DNA of 64,000 nt from Adhaeribacter aerolatus (GCF_007991635.1 NZ_BJYS01000044.1:1-64000); one strand, 5' to 3'. Numbered from the stretch's first letter, positions 44,948 through 54,686 are shown. Translations and numbers: made by a program. Notes: generated from the sequence alone by a model not told the origin.

Positions 44948-47002
44948 TTATTCTGCAAGTAATTGGCCGATGGCAACTGCTACTTTTTCGGGGTTAGGTA
45001 GCATCATCTTCTCTAACGCAATATTTAACGGAACGGCCGGCAGATCAGCGGCTCCCAACACCCGAATGGGCGCATCTAAATACTGAAAACAGCTTTGGGA
45101 TAAGCGGCCGGCCAGGGCTTCGGCAAAGGAGTTAGTGGCGGGCTCTTCGGTTAATATTAAAGCTTTACCGTGCTTTTGTACCGATTGCTGTAGCAGCGAA
45201 TAGTCCAGGGGAAATAAAGTTCTTAAATCAATAATTTCAATCTGTCCGGGAAAACGATTAGCCGCAGCTTTGGCCCAGTAAACGCCCATGCCGTAAGTAA
45301 TAATTACCAGCGTATCGCCGGCACTTAATTTTTCTGGATTGGCGGGTAAGTCTATTCGGGCTTTGCCTAAAGGCAGCATATAATCTTCGGCGGGTTCTAC
45401 GGTTTTGGCCTCTTTGGTGCCGGGCAACTTAGACCAGTACAACCCTTTGTGCTCCAGAATAATTACTGGGTTGGGGTCCAGAAAGGCCGCTTTCATCAAA
45501 CCTTTTATATCGGCAGCGTTAGAAGGGTAAGCTATTTTAATTCCTTTAATGGTTAACAACGTAGATTCGATGCTGCCGGAATGGTAAGGACCACCCCCAC
45601 CGTAAGCGCCAATCGGTACCCGGATTAAGGTTTGTACCGGAAACTTGCCTTGCGTCAGGTAACAGGACTTGGAAATTTCTTCTACCAATTGGTTCAAACC
45701 GGGCCAAATGTAGTCGGCAAACTGAATTTCCACAATCGGTTGGGCACCCACCGCCGACATACCGGCCGTAGAACCAATAATATAGGCCTCCTGAATGGGC
45801 GTATTAAAAACCCGCTCATCGCCGAACTTGGTTGCCAGTAAGGCCGCTTCCCGAAACACCCCGCCCAGTTGCCGGCCCACGTCCTGTCCGTATAGCAAGG
45901 CGGCAGGGTACTGCTTTAATATTTCTTCTACGGCGTGCAAAGCCGCATCTACCATTGTTATTTTCTCCGCATTGGGCGGGGTTCTCTCACCCGTTTCTGC
46001 TGTAACCGGTGTAGGGGCAAATACGTGTTCGGCAAATGTATCGGGGTCCGGGTTGGGTGCGTCCAGTGCTTTCTGGTATTGATCCTGCACAAAAACCTGT
46101 ACTTGTTGGTTCAGTTCTAATAATTCTTCCGGTTTTAAGCCGGCCTTAATTAAAAACTTTTGCAGAATAGGTAATGGGTCATGGTGTGATTGCTGTTCCA
46201 GGTCATCGCCGCGGTACCACTCCCGCCGCACGCCCGATGTATGGTGGCCGAGCAGCGGGCACTTAGCATGCACCAGCACCGGGCTTCTTTTATCCCGGCA
46301 ATATTTAAAAGCTTCCTGCATGGTTTCGTAGGAGGCCCGGAAATCGGAGCCGTTTACCCGCAGGCGGTGCAAGCCTTTAAAACCGGCGGCAAATTCGTAC
46401 GCATCCATGGCCCGCATTTCCGAAGCCTTCGCCGAAATGCCCCACCCGTTGTCCTGCACCAGGTACACAATAGGCAATTTTTTCAGTACCGACATTTGCA
46501 GCGCTTCGGCCACCTCCCCTTCGGTAACCGAGCCGTCGCCTAACGAACACAGCACAACCCGTTTTTCCGCAGGGTTAAGGATACCTTGTTTTTCGAGGTA
46601 TAATATAGCGTGGGCCATGCCGGTAGCCGGAATAGACTGCATGCCCGTAGCTGAGCTTTGGTGCGGAATTATGGGGAAACCTTCGCGCTTTAACGAAGGA
46701 TGGCCGTAATACAAGCGCCCCCCGGAAAAAGGATCGCCGGCTTTGGCAAATAACTGGTACATGAGTTCCGAAGGACTTAACCCTAACCCCAGCAAGATAG
46801 ATTCGTCGCGGTAATAAAGAGCGGCATAATCGTGGGGTTTCAACCCAAAAGCCGCTGCCAGCTGAATGGCCTCGTGACCCCGGGAAGTGCTATGCACGTA
46901 TTTAGAGCAAATCTGTTTGTTTTCTTCGTAAATATCCGACATACAGCGGGCTGTTAACATAAGCCGGTATGCCTTTAATAAAAGCGCAGGGTCGATCTTC
47001 AC
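44948..47002 (-). CDS. 2-oxo acid dehydrogenase E1, fused alpha-beta subunit
   Basis: A 684-residue thiamine-diphosphate enzyme joining both E1 subunits in one chain. The alpha half (about 1-320) binds TPP through GDGSVTEGEVAEALQMS and VYLVQDNGWGISAKA. The beta half (about 345-680) contains ALLYGQDVGRQLGGVFREA, TPIQEAYIIGSTAGMSAVG and GGGGPYHSGSIESTL. It resembles branched-chain or 2-oxoisovalerate-type E1 proteins of Bacteroidota. The E2 and E3 genes are not here, so the complex must draw on other loci. It is divergent from hemF. Confidence 0.9.
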   Translation of the reverse strand: MKIDPALLLKAYRLMLTARCMSDIYEENKQICSKYVHSTSRGHEAIQLAAAFGLKPHDYAALYYRDESILLGLGLSPSELMYQLFAKAGDPFSGGRLYYGHPSLKREGFPIIPHQSSATGMQSIPATGMAHAILYLEKQGILNPAEKRVVLCSLGDGSVTEGEVAEALQMSVLKKLPIVYLVQDNGWGISAKASEMRAMDAYEFAAGFKGLHRLRVNGSDFRASYETMQEAFKYCRDKRSPVLVHAKCPLLGHHTSGVRREWYRGDDLEQQSHHDPLPILQKFLIKAGLKPEELLELNQQVQVFVQDQYQKALDAPNPDPDTFAEHVFAPTPVTAETGERTPPNAEKITMVDAALHAVEEILKQYPAALLYGQDVGRQLGGVFREAALLATKFGDERVFNTPIQEAYIIGSTAGMSAVGAQPIVEIQFADYIWPGLNQLVEEISKSCYLTQGKFPVQTLIRVPIGAYGGGGPYHSGSIESTLLTIKGIKIAYPSNAADIKGLMKAAFLDPNPVIILEHKGLYWSKLPGTKEAKTVEPAEDYMLPLGKARIDLPANPEKLSAGDTLVIITYGMGVYWAKAAANRFPGQIEIIDLRTLFPLDYSLLQQSVQKHGKALILTEEPATNSFAEALAGRLSQSCFQYLDAPIRVLGAADLPAVPLNIALEKMMLPNPEKVAVAIGQLLAE

Positions 47003-47100
47003 AGAGAAACGGTTGTTTGTTGTTGGGTTAGGGTCAGGTTTGGTATATTGGTTTACGAAAAATAAATCCGGAAGATTAAGGCAATCCTGGACGCCGAAAA

Positions 47101-47130
47101 TTGCGAACCGTCGTTTATCCTATAAATTTG
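47101..47130 (+). promoter_or_regulatory. hemF promoter
   Basis: TTG (47101-47103), a 19-base spacer and TAAATTTG (47123-47130) match the Bacteroidota promoter pattern. The start lies about 20 bases before the hemF ATG at 47155. Confidence 0.75.
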
Positions 47131-47154
47131 CCCTTTAGATATTATTTGTAAACG

Positions 47155-48051
47155 ATGAAAGAAGAAGTAGAAGCTTTTTTTAAATCATTTCAGGACAATT
47201 TATGCAGCGCACTGGAAAGCTGCGATGGCGGGGCTCTTTTTACCGAAGATTTGTGGTATAAAGGCGAAGGAGAAGGCGGCGGTCGCACCCGCATTTTTCA
47301 GAACGGTCAGGTGCTGGAAAAAGGCGGGGTATTATTTTCGGCGGTTACCGGCACCTTGCCCGAAGCGGCGGCTAAAGCCTTGTTATTGCCCGACCCTCAT
47401 TTTTTTGCCACTGGCGTTTCGGTGGTGCTGCACCCAATCAGCCCCATGGTGCCTATTACCCACATGAACGTGCGGTATTTTGAAGCGGGCAACGGCGAGG
47501 CCTGGTTTGGCGGCGGCATTGATTTAACCCCGATTTATTTAGATAAAGCCCAAGCCGTAAACTTTCATAAAGCTCTTAAAAAAGCCTGCGACCAGCACCA
47601 CGTGGGCTATTACGACGAATTTAAGAAATGGGCAGATGATTATTTCTACTTGACCCACCGGCAGGAGACCCGGGGCGTAGGCGGTATCTTCTTCGATCGG
47701 TTATTGGCCACGTCCGAAATCAGCCTACCCGAAAGGTTTGCCTTTGTACAATCCGTAGCTAATACCTTTGCGCCAGTATATACGGATATCATGAACCAAA
47801 ACCGGGATTTACCTTACACGCCGGAACAAAAGCAATGGCAATTGCTACGCCGGGGCCGGTACGTTGAATTTAACCTGGCGCTAGACCGGGGTACCCGTTT
47901 TGGCCTGGAAACCGGCGGCCGGACCGAGTCTATCCTGATGAGTTTACCGCCGCTGGCGGGTTGGGAATATAATTACCAGCCTGAGGCCAACAGCCCGGAA
48001 GCCGATACATTAAAGTATTTGAAAAAAGATATTGACTGGATTAACCTGTAA
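47155..48051 (+). CDS. hemF: Oxygen-dependent coproporphyrinogen III oxidase
   Basis: HemF converts coproporphyrinogen III to protoporphyrinogen IX with O2, a late heme step. The 298-residue protein has the signature blocks PITHMNVRYFEAG, WFGGGIDLTPIYLDK, RGVGGIFFDRLL, RRGRYVEFNLALDRGTRFGL and GGRTESILMSLPP. The presence of this enzyme means an aerobic or microaerobic lifestyle. The PAP2 gene follows after 5 bases. Confidence 0.97.
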   Translation: MKEEVEAFFKSFQDNLCSALESCDGGALFTEDLWYKGEGEGGGRTRIFQNGQVLEKGGVLFSAVTGTLPEAAAKALLLPDPHFFATGVSVVLHPISPMVPITHMNVRYFEAGNGEAWFGGGIDLTPIYLDKAQAVNFHKALKKACDQHHVGYYDEFKKWADDYFYLTHRQETRGVGGIFFDRLLATSEISLPERFAFVQSVANTFAPVYTDIMNQNRDLPYTPEQKQWQLLRRGRYVEFNLALDRGTRFGLETGGRTESILMSLPPLAGWEYNYQPEANSPEADTLKYLKKDIDWINL

Positions 48052-48056
48052 CGCCT

Positions 48057-48641
48057 GTGCTGGAATACCTGAAAGAACTAGACCTGCAATTATTTGACTA
48101 CCTCAACGGCTATACCCATACCTTCTGGGATGCTTTTATGATTCAGATTTCGGACCGGAAATTCTGGTTTCCGCTGTATGCTTTTTTGCTCTTTTACCTG
48201 ATATATACCTTCCGGAACCAGAGCATCCTGAAATTAGTAGCCATTGGCCTGACTATAGCTGCTGCTGATGGCATTTCGGCCCAAATTATTAAACCCTTGG
48301 TTGGTCGTTTAAGGCCATGCCACGATGCCGCCTTGGCCGATATAGTGGTAATTATAGACCGCTGTGGCGGGCAGTATGGGTTTGTTTCCTCGCATGCCGC
48401 TAATACTTTTGGCTTGGCTATGATTGCGGCTATGTTGCTCGACAAAAGGTATTTTTATCTTAAATTATTCCTGTTTGTCTGGGCCACTTTTATCTCGTAC
48501 AGCCGCATATATTTGGGGGTACATTATCCGGGCGATGTGTTATTTGGAGCGCTCCTCGGAATTTTACTAGGCTATATTATTGGTAAATTGTACTGGTGGA
48601 CCCGGAATCGTTATTACCCCGAGAAACCCGCTGAATTATAG
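48057..48641 (+). CDS. PAP2 family membrane phosphatase
   Basis: A 194-residue membrane phosphatase related to undecaprenyl-pyrophosphate and lipid phosphatases. The three catalytic motifs are in order: KPLVGRLRPCHD (about residues 80-91), SSHAANTFGLA, and SRIYLGVHYPGDVLFG with the second His. About five or six hydrophobic helices are visible. The start is GTG at 48057, 5 bases after hemF, suggesting co-transcription. It may overlap in function with uppP. Confidence 0.92.
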   Translation: MLEYLKELDLQLFDYLNGYTHTFWDAFMIQISDRKFWFPLYAFLLFYLIYTFRNQSILKLVAIGLTIAAADGISAQIIKPLVGRLRPCHDAALADIVVIIDRCGGQYGFVSSHAANTFGLAMIAAMLLDKRYFYLKLFLFVWATFISYSRIYLGVHYPGDVLFGALLGILLGYIIGKLYWWTRNRYYPEKPAEL

Positions 48642-48737
48642 AACTACTAATCTTTTCGAGCTTTACTTAGTACAAAAGGGTTTATCTTGTTAGCTTGTTC
48701 CTGCGTATAGCTTATTCTGAAATCAAATATTAAAACG

Positions 48738-49004
48738 ATGAGCGAAGCGAAGAAAACAACGAACCGAAAAGAAATTCAGGAATGGGCCGAAAAGCACGGC
48801 GGCGTGCCTGCCATTATTAAAGGTACCGATAAAAAAGGTAAAGGCGAAGGTTTACTGCGGATTCATTTTCCGGACAAAAGCGACCAGGACGATAATTTTG
48901 AAGAAATCAGTTGGGAAGAATTTTTTAAAGAATTTGAGCACAGCAAACTGGCGCTGCTCCACGACCCCAAAGGCAACTTTAACAAACTGGTTAACCGCGA
49001 TTAA
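48738..49004 (+). CDS. Small conserved protein of unknown function
   Basis: An 88-residue soluble protein beginning TTNRKEIQEWAEKHGGVPAI and containing GLLRIHFPDKSDQDDNFEEISWEEFFKEFE, then LALLHDPKGNFNKLVNRD. I recall this family in many bacteria as a hypothetical protein, sometimes misnamed 1,4-alpha-glucan branching enzyme. It has no known fold. The acidic central part and the FNKLV end are the conserved features. It ends at a terminator shared with convergent ribE. Confidence 0.75.
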   Translation: MSEAKKTTNRKEIQEWAEKHGGVPAIIKGTDKKGKGEGLLRIHFPDKSDQDDNFEEISWEEFFKEFEHSKLALLHDPKGNFNKLVNRD

Positions 49005-49011
49005 TATTTCG

Positions 49012-49035
49012 AAGGCCGCCCCCAAGGGCGGCCTT
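49012..49035. terminator. Bidirectional terminator
   Basis: AAGGCCGCCC (49012-49021) and GGGCGGCCTT (49026-49035) form a perfect GC-rich stem around a 4-base loop between the convergent small-protein gene and ribE. The downstream T tract is short (TTTAATATTTG). Confidence 0.8.
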
Positions 49036-49056
49036 TAATATTTGTCTACCTCCTAA

Positions 49057-49644
49057 TTATTTATCCTTTAAAATTCGGGCAATATATTTCCCGATGATGT
49101 CGAACTCCAGGTTTACGCGGGTACCGGGCTGCACCTGATTCAGGTTGGTGTGTTCGTACGTATACGGAATAATAGCCACCGAAAAATAATTAGGTCCGGA
49201 ATTTACGACCGTTAAACTGATGCCGTTTACACAAACCGAACCTTTCTCCACCGAAATATTGCCCGGAGCCGGATCATATTCAAAAGTAAAAAGCCAACTT
49301 CCATCCTGATTTTTAACCTCGGTGCATACGGCAGTCTGGTCTACGTGGCCTTGCACAATGTGCCCGTCAAACCGCCCGTTGGCGGCCATACAACGCTCCA
49401 GATTTACTTTATCGCCAATATTTAAATCATTCAGGTTGGTTTTTTGCAGCGTTTCGTCTATGGCCGTTACGGTGTAGTTTTCCGGCTGCAAATCTACTAC
49501 AGTCAGGCACACCCCATTATGCGCCACGCTTTGATCTATTTTTAATTCTGATAAAAAAGGGCAAGTCAGCGTAAAATGTTTATTCGTTCCTTCTTCCCGA
49601 ATATTTACTACCTGCGCCTGCGCTTCTATAATGCCTGTAAACAT
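49057..49644 (-). CDS. ribE: Riboflavin synthase
   Basis: Riboflavin synthase joins two molecules of 6,7-dimethyl-8-ribityllumazine to make riboflavin. The 195-residue chain shows the two lumazine-synthase-fold repeats: MFTGIIEAQAQVVNI and NGVCLTVVDLQPENYTV in the first, GHIVQGHVDQTAVC and GSVCVNGISLTVVNSGPNYF in the second. Its product feeds RibF (14120). It is separated by 262 bases from pcm. Confidence 0.95.
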   Translation of the reverse strand: MFTGIIEAQAQVVNIREEGTNKHFTLTCPFLSELKIDQSVAHNGVCLTVVDLQPENYTVTAIDETLQKTNLNDLNIGDKVNLERCMAANGRFDGHIVQGHVDQTAVCTEVKNQDGSWLFTFEYDPAPGNISVEKGSVCVNGISLTVVNSGPNYFSVAIIPYTYEHTNLNQVQPGTRVNLEFDIIGKYIARILKDK

Positions 49645-49906
49645 TTATTTTAAATTATAATTAATCTCTGGTTTAACGTAAATTTTAAAACTAACCCTGC
49701 CAAAAACAGTTGTCTTAATGCTTTAAAAAAGGGTATAACTTCGGTTAAATTTCACTGGCAACCTAGAATTTAGGTTTCTAAATGCTAATTTCGCAATTCG
49801 TTGGATTAAAAACGCTGGCATTACGTAAATTAACTTAATGGCCATTAAAACCCGAAAGGTTCAGGATGCCTGTTTTTGCCAAATATACCATTATTAAATA
49901 TTATTC

Positions 49907-50560
49907 ATGTTTACCGATAGCTACAAACACAAAGGCATGCGTAACGGGTTGGTCCGGTTAATCCGGGAAAAAGGAATCCGGGACGAGCGGGTGTTGCAGG
50001 CTATAGCCGACGTGCCCCGGCATTTCTTTTTTGAAAAAGCCTTTCTGGAACATGCGTACCAGGACAAAGCTTTTCCGATTGGCGAAGGCCAAACTATTTC
50101 GCAACCTTACACTGTAGCGTATCAAACCGAACTGCTGGAGGTGCAGCCTACTGATAAGGTCCTGGAAATTGGTACCGGGTCGGGTTACCAATGCTGGATT
50201 CTGCTGAAATTAACTCCCAACGTTTATACCATCGAATACAATAAAATTCTGTACCAGAAAGCCGTAAACTTTTTTAAAGCCATGAACCTGAAACCGAATA
50301 CATTTTTGGGTGACGGCTCTTTGGGGTTACCCGCCTATGCACCTTATGATAAAATATTGGTTACAGCTGGTGCTCCCGTGGTACCTAAAACTTTACTATC
50401 GCAGTTAAAGGTTGGCGGCATTCTGGTAATACCGGTAGGCGATACGAACAACCAAAAAATGATACGGATTACCCGGGTAGGCGAAGACGAGTTTACCCGC
50501 GAAGAATTAGATAACTTTAAATTTGTACCGCTATTAGGTAAATCCGGCTGGAATTTATAA
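49907..50560 (+). CDS. pcm: Protein-L-isoaspartate O-methyltransferase
   Basis: Pcm methylates isoaspartyl residues in aged proteins so they can be repaired. The 217-residue protein has the family N-terminus MFTDSYKHKGMRNGLVRLIR, the motif VPRHFFFEKAFLEHAYQDKA, the SAM loop VLEIGTGSGYQCWIL, and LVTAGAPVVPKTLLSQLK. The first residues lack the longer N-terminus of some enzymes. An acyl-CoA thioesterase follows after 69 bases. Confidence 0.94.
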   Translation: MFTDSYKHKGMRNGLVRLIREKGIRDERVLQAIADVPRHFFFEKAFLEHAYQDKAFPIGEGQTISQPYTVAYQTELLEVQPTDKVLEIGTGSGYQCWILLKLTPNVYTIEYNKILYQKAVNFFKAMNLKPNTFLGDGSLGLPAYAPYDKILVTAGAPVVPKTLLSQLKVGGILVIPVGDTNNQKMIRITRVGEDEFTREELDNFKFVPLLGKSGWNL

Positions 50561-50629
50561 AGAACCTATTTTAAGACACTTGGTTTACCCCTTCGCGCAA
50601 GCGCACTTTTCCGATACATAAAAACATTC

Positions 50630-51154
50630 ATGAAAAAACAAAAAAGTGTAAAAGCCTCTTTCACCACCATGACGGAACTGGTTTTACCTAACGATACCAA
50701 TACCCTGAATAACCTGATGGGCGGCCGCATGATGCACTGGCTGGATATTGTTTCGGCCATTTCGGCGCAGAAACATTCCAACCGCATGGTAGTTACCGCC
50801 TCTGTAGATAATGTTTCTTTTAAAAACAGCATTAAATTGGGCAGCGTGGTTACCTTAGAAGCGCAGGTTACCCGGGCCTTTAATTCTTCTATAGAAGTAC
50901 ACGTAAATGTGTACGCCGAAGATATTCCCTCCGGAACCAAAGTAAAATCGAACGAAGCTTTCTTAACTTTTGTGGCCGTAGATCAATCGGGCAACCCGAT
51001 AGATGTGCCCGATGCCATACCAGAAACGGAAGAGGATATGCGGCTTTACGAAGGGGCCTTGCGGCGGCGGCAGTTACGCCTGGTGTTGGCCGGCCGCATG
51101 AAACCCGAAGAAGCCGTAGAATTAAAATCTATTTTCAATTTGCAGCAAGGATAA
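50630..51154 (+). CDS. Acyl-CoA thioesterase (hotdog fold)
   Basis: A 174-residue acyl-CoA hydrolase of the YciA/BFIT-like hotdog family. The catalytic loop is NTLNNLMGGRMMHWLDIVS, followed by VTASVDNVSFKNSIKLGSVVTLEAQV. The C-terminal 45 residues (EETEEDMRLYEGALRRRQ-like) form a helical tail. It hydrolyses acyl-CoA with uncertain chain-length preference. The next gene starts 2 bases after its stop, so the two are co-transcribed. Confidence 0.88.
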   Translation: MKKQKSVKASFTTMTELVLPNDTNTLNNLMGGRMMHWLDIVSAISAQKHSNRMVVTASVDNVSFKNSIKLGSVVTLEAQVTRAFNSSIEVHVNVYAEDIPSGTKVKSNEAFLTFVAVDQSGNPIDVPDAIPETEEDMRLYEGALRRRQLRLVLAGRMKPEEAVELKSIFNLQQG

Positions 51155-51156
51155 AA

Positions 51157-51705
51157 ATGGCGGAGCCAGACTTATTACCATTTTACCAGCATTTTTACTC
51201 GGAGCACTTGTTTGTAGTACCCGAAACCGGTTCGGCCAATGCTAATATTCCGGCGCAACCGGCAGTTCCGCCGCGGCCCGAAGTGGTAAGCGGCGATACG
51301 CCTTTAACAAAAAAGTTTTATGTATCCGGCGAAAATAAAAAAGGATTGGTTTTGCTGTTTTCATTACCCGCCGCAGAGTTTGCCACCTTGCCGCAAAATG
51401 TTTTCCTCACGAAGGTGTTAGCGGCTATTCAGCATATGCCCGCCGATGTGGCTTACGTAAATCTGGAGCCTGGTTATAAAATTAATATTTTCGATTTATC
51501 GAAAGAAACAAAGTTGGAGCAAGTAGTAGCCTTTGGTAAAGATTTAGTTGATTTGGCGATTGGCTTTCAGATACACCTATATAAACCGGCCGCCGTTGGC
51601 CAAGTTCCATTACTCCTGGCCGATCCTTTAGAATACATTGAGAATGATGTAAACCGGAAAAAAAATTTATGGAGCGGCTTACAGGCAATATTTTTAAATA
51701 AATAA
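51157..51705 (+). CDS. Conserved protein of unknown function
   Basis: A 182-residue soluble protein not matched to a named family. The N-terminus EPDLLPFYQHFYSEHLFVV is followed by a Pro-rich linker (about 30-50), then an alpha-beta part with ENKKGLVLLFSLPAAEFATL, VFLTKVLAAIQHMPADVAYV and VVAFGKDLVDLAIGFQIHLY, and a final HLYKPAAVGQVPLLLADPLE. The layout suggests a small Rossmann-like or psi-subunit-type fold, but no catalytic motif is seen. It is coupled to the thioesterase gene (2-base gap). Confidence 0.6.
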   Translation: MAEPDLLPFYQHFYSEHLFVVPETGSANANIPAQPAVPPRPEVVSGDTPLTKKFYVSGENKKGLVLLFSLPAAEFATLPQNVFLTKVLAAIQHMPADVAYVNLEPGYKINIFDLSKETKLEQVVAFGKDLVDLAIGFQIHLYKPAAVGQVPLLLADPLEYIENDVNRKKNLWSGLQAIFLNK

Positions 51706-51926
51706 AAGAATAGCCTTAAACAACTACCATTTAATAAAAACCCACCAAGTTTGCTATCCTGAAAGGAAGTTAGAAAGTAATACAGGAAGTTTCCGCCCTA
51801 CTGGTTTTACCTGTAATACTTTCAAATATTAGATATTTTAAAGAAAAAAAAGGTAACAGTTTTAAAAGATGGTTTACACGATTAATTATCACCTTGTATA
51901 TACTGTTAGCAGATTGGTTTAAAATA

Positions 51927-51955
51927 AAAATGCCTTCCATTTCAGAAGGCATTTT
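51927..51955 (-). terminator. Terminator of the TlpA-like lipoprotein gene
   Basis: AAAATGCCTTC (51927-51937) and GAAGGCATTTT (51945-51955) form an 11-bp stem with a 7-base loop. On the minus strand it is followed by a T-rich tract. It lies just beyond the stop codon at 51978. Confidence 0.85.
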
Positions 51956-51977
51956 CGTTATTTATAAAGCTTAGGTT

Positions 51978-53105
51978 TTATTTCATTAACGAAGCTAATT
52001 TTTCTTCCAGAGAAGGGCCTCTTAGGTTTTTGGCAATAATTTTTCCTTCCTTATCCAGCAGCAGGGTTTGCGGAATAGCCTGGATGTTATACAATTTGGC
52101 AGCACTGCTCTCCCACCCTTTCAGGTCCGAAACGTGCGGCCAGGTAAGCTTATCTGCGTCAATCGCCTTCAGCCATTTATCCCGCGATTCGTCCAGCGAT
52201 ACGCCAAAAATCTCGAAGCCTTTGTCTTTGTACTGGTTGTACATCCGCACCACATTCGGGTTTTCCTGGCGGCATGGGCCGCACCAACTGGCCCAAAAAT
52301 CGACTAACACGTATTTGCCACGCAGCGAAGACAGCGAAACGGATTTGCCATCGGGAGCCGGTAAGCTAATATCCGGCGCCTGTTGGCCAACTGCTACAGT
52401 TCGAAGGGTACTTAATTTGGTGGTTAGCGCCCGGGTAAATTTTGAATCCGGAATAGTTTTGTTAAAGGCAGTTGCCATGCTATCGGCAAAAGCAAACTCT
52501 TCGTCGGGGTTAATCAGGCTAAGTGTGGCAAAAGCCGATACCACCGAATTAGATTTGGAGCGGATAATATTTTTAAGGCGTTGATTATTTGCCTTTTGCA
52601 AATCCATAAACTTTTGCTGCAAACCCGCGAGCGAATCTTCCTGACCAGCCGTTTGGGCAGCAACAAAACGTTTTTCCAGTTTAGCGCCGGCTTCCTGCAT
52701 ACTGGTTAACACTGCCTCAATGCGCTTCAGGTTTTCCGATTCTTTAGAGCCTTGAACCGTATTGGTTTTACGTAAATCTTTGGCATCGGCAGTCACTTCA
52801 ATTCGCTGGGTATCTACCACCAGTAACATCATGTTCTGGTCGTTCAGCGAAATCCGGTAAATGCCCGGGTCATCGGCCTTGCCGGTAAATTCAAAAGAAC
52901 CGTCGCTTTTTACTTCGGCGGTATCGCGGAAAACAAATTGCTGCTCGCCTAACTCGCTCAGGTAAATATTACCCGAAGTCTGGTTTTGCAGTTTCCCTTT
53001 AATGGTAAAAGAATCTTCCTGCGTACCATTTTTGGAGCCTATTTTATTACAACCGCTAAAAGCTGCGGTTAAGAATAAAAAAGCCACTAAAACATTTTTT
53101 TTCAT
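51978..53105 (-). CDS. TlpA-like thioredoxin lipoprotein with DUF4369
   Basis: A 375-residue exported thiol-disulfide protein. The lipobox is TAAFSGC (Cys at about residue 19). A DUF4369 beta domain occupies about 33-110 (FTIKGKLQNQTSGNIYLSEL, then ADDPGIYRISL), a helical middle region about 115-235, and a thioredoxin fold about 238-375, with the active site WASWCGPCRQENPNVVRMY around residue 275 and the cis-Pro loop IQAIPQTLLLDKEGKI. It probably reduces periplasmic disulfides or delivers electrons to cytochrome maturation or the envelope. Confidence 0.92.
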   Translation of the reverse strand: MKKNVLVAFLFLTAAFSGCNKIGSKNGTQEDSFTIKGKLQNQTSGNIYLSELGEQQFVFRDTAEVKSDGSFEFTGKADDPGIYRISLNDQNMMLLVVDTQRIEVTADAKDLRKTNTVQGSKESENLKRIEAVLTSMQEAGAKLEKRFVAAQTAGQEDSLAGLQQKFMDLQKANNQRLKNIIRSKSNSVVSAFATLSLINPDEEFAFADSMATAFNKTIPDSKFTRALTTKLSTLRTVAVGQQAPDISLPAPDGKSVSLSSLRGKYVLVDFWASWCGPCRQENPNVVRMYNQYKDKGFEIFGVSLDESRDKWLKAIDADKLTWPHVSDLKGWESSAAKLYNIQAIPQTLLLDKEGKIIAKNLRGPSLEEKLASLMK

Positions 53106-53225
53106 TTCTGATTATTTAAACTCTCACCAGGTAAACTCCTTCCAGGCTGATTTAGTATGAATTACCCTAAGCGCAATACATTAAATTTGCCGCACCCAAA
53201 GCAGCCCGCCAATGAATTACATATT

Positions 53226-54686
53226 TTACAGGGCTTTTAGTTTCTCCTGCAATAATTTATTCGTTGTTTTGGGGTCGGCTTTGCCCTTGGTCAGCTTCAT
53301 AATCTCGCCCATAAACATACCCACCAATGCCGTTTTACCAGCTTTGTATTCGGCTACTTTTTTCGGATTATTTTGCAGCACCTGGTCAATAAAGCCCACC
53401 AAAGCATTATCATCCGATTCCTGAATCAGGTTTAACTCTTCGGCTGTGGCCAGTGCCGATTTGTCCGGGTTTTTAACCAGGTGCGGAAAAATATTGCGGG
53501 TGGCGGCCGTGTGGTTTACTTTATTTGCTTCTACTAAAGAGATTATCTCGGCAATTTGAGCCGGTTGCAGCGGAAACTCCGAAACATGCAGTGCCAGCTC
53601 GTTAAGGTGCGATTTTACCGGACCCATAACCCAGTTAGAAGCCGCTTTGTAATTGGTAGTATGCTTACAAACGGCATCAAAATATTCCGCAATCTCTTTT
53701 GTATCAGTCAGTACATTCGCATCGTACTCCGGTAAGCCAAACTCCTTGGTGAACTTGGCATAAAGCTCGTGCGGCAAACTCGGCATCTGGCGGTGAATAC
53801 GGTCGAGCCACTCCTCCGAAATAACCAGCGGCGTTAAATCCGGTTCCGGGAAATACCGGTAGTCGTTCATCGATTCTTTTGAGCGCTGACCGGAAGTTAA
53901 ACCGGTATTCGCATCAAAGCCCCGGGTTTCCGATTCAATCGTTTCGCCGGCTTCCAGCATCGCAATCTGACGTTCTATTTCGTGGTCGATGGCCCGCTGC
54001 ACATTCCGGAATGAGTTCATATTTTTAACCTCTACCTTGGTACCAAATTTTTCGGCACCTTTCAGCATCACCGAAACGTTGGCATCGCAGCGCAAAGAAC
54101 CTTCTTCCATGTTACCGTCGCAAATATCGAGGTACCGCACCAGTTTCTTAATTTCTACCAGGTAGGCATAAGCTTCGTCGGAATTATGAATATCCGGTTC
54201 CGATACAATCTCAATCAGCGGCACACCGGCGCGGTTAAAATCAACCAAAGTTTCAGTTTCACCGGCCAGGTGCATCGATTTACCGGCATCTTCTTCCATG
54301 TGGATGCGGGTAATATGAATATTTTTCTCCTGCCCATCGGCTAACTGAATAGCTACATAACCTTTCTGGCAAATCGGGGTTTTATCCTGGGTAATCTGGT
54401 AGCCTTTTGGCAAATCCGGATAAAAATAATTTTTACGCGCAAAAATATTGGTGCGGGTTATTTCACAATTAGTGGCCAGACCCATTTTAATGGCAAAGTC
54501 TACGGCTTGCTTGTTCAGGCGCGGCAAAGTACCCGGATGCCCCAGCGTAATAGCGCTAATATTGGTATTGGGCAGCGAACCATACTCCGTAGTATCGGCG
54601 GTAAAAGCTTTGCTGTTGGTAAGTAACTGGGCGTGTACTTCTAAACCGATAATGGGCTGGTATTTGTCTAATATTTCTTTATCCAT
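53226..54686 (-). CDS. gatB: Asp/Glu-tRNA amidotransferase subunit B
   Basis: GatB recognises misacylated Glu-tRNA-Gln or Asp-tRNA-Asn in the GatCAB complex. The 486-residue protein begins YQPIIGLEVHAQLLTNSKAF and has NRAGVPLIEIVSEPDI, EGSLRCDANVSVMLKG and RSKESMNDYRYFPEPDL. The C-terminal helical (YqeY-like) domain at about 395-486 ends TTNKLLQEKLKAL. gatA and gatC are elsewhere. It is downstream of alaS on the same strand, with an 80-base AT-rich gap. Confidence 0.95.
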   Translation of the reverse strand: MDKEILDKYQPIIGLEVHAQLLTNSKAFTADTTEYGSLPNTNISAITLGHPGTLPRLNKQAVDFAIKMGLATNCEITRTNIFARKNYFYPDLPKGYQITQDKTPICQKGYVAIQLADGQEKNIHITRIHMEEDAGKSMHLAGETETLVDFNRAGVPLIEIVSEPDIHNSDEAYAYLVEIKKLVRYLDICDGNMEEGSLRCDANVSVMLKGAEKFGTKVEVKNMNSFRNVQRAIDHEIERQIAMLEAGETIESETRGFDANTGLTSGQRSKESMNDYRYFPEPDLTPLVISEEWLDRIHRQMPSLPHELYAKFTKEFGLPEYDANVLTDTKEIAEYFDAVCKHTTNYKAASNWVMGPVKSHLNELALHVSEFPLQPAQIAEIISLVEANKVNHTAATRNIFPHLVKNPDKSALATAEELNLIQESDDNALVGFIDQVLQNNPKKVAEYKAGKTALVGMFMGEIMKLTKGKADPKTTNKLLQEKLKAL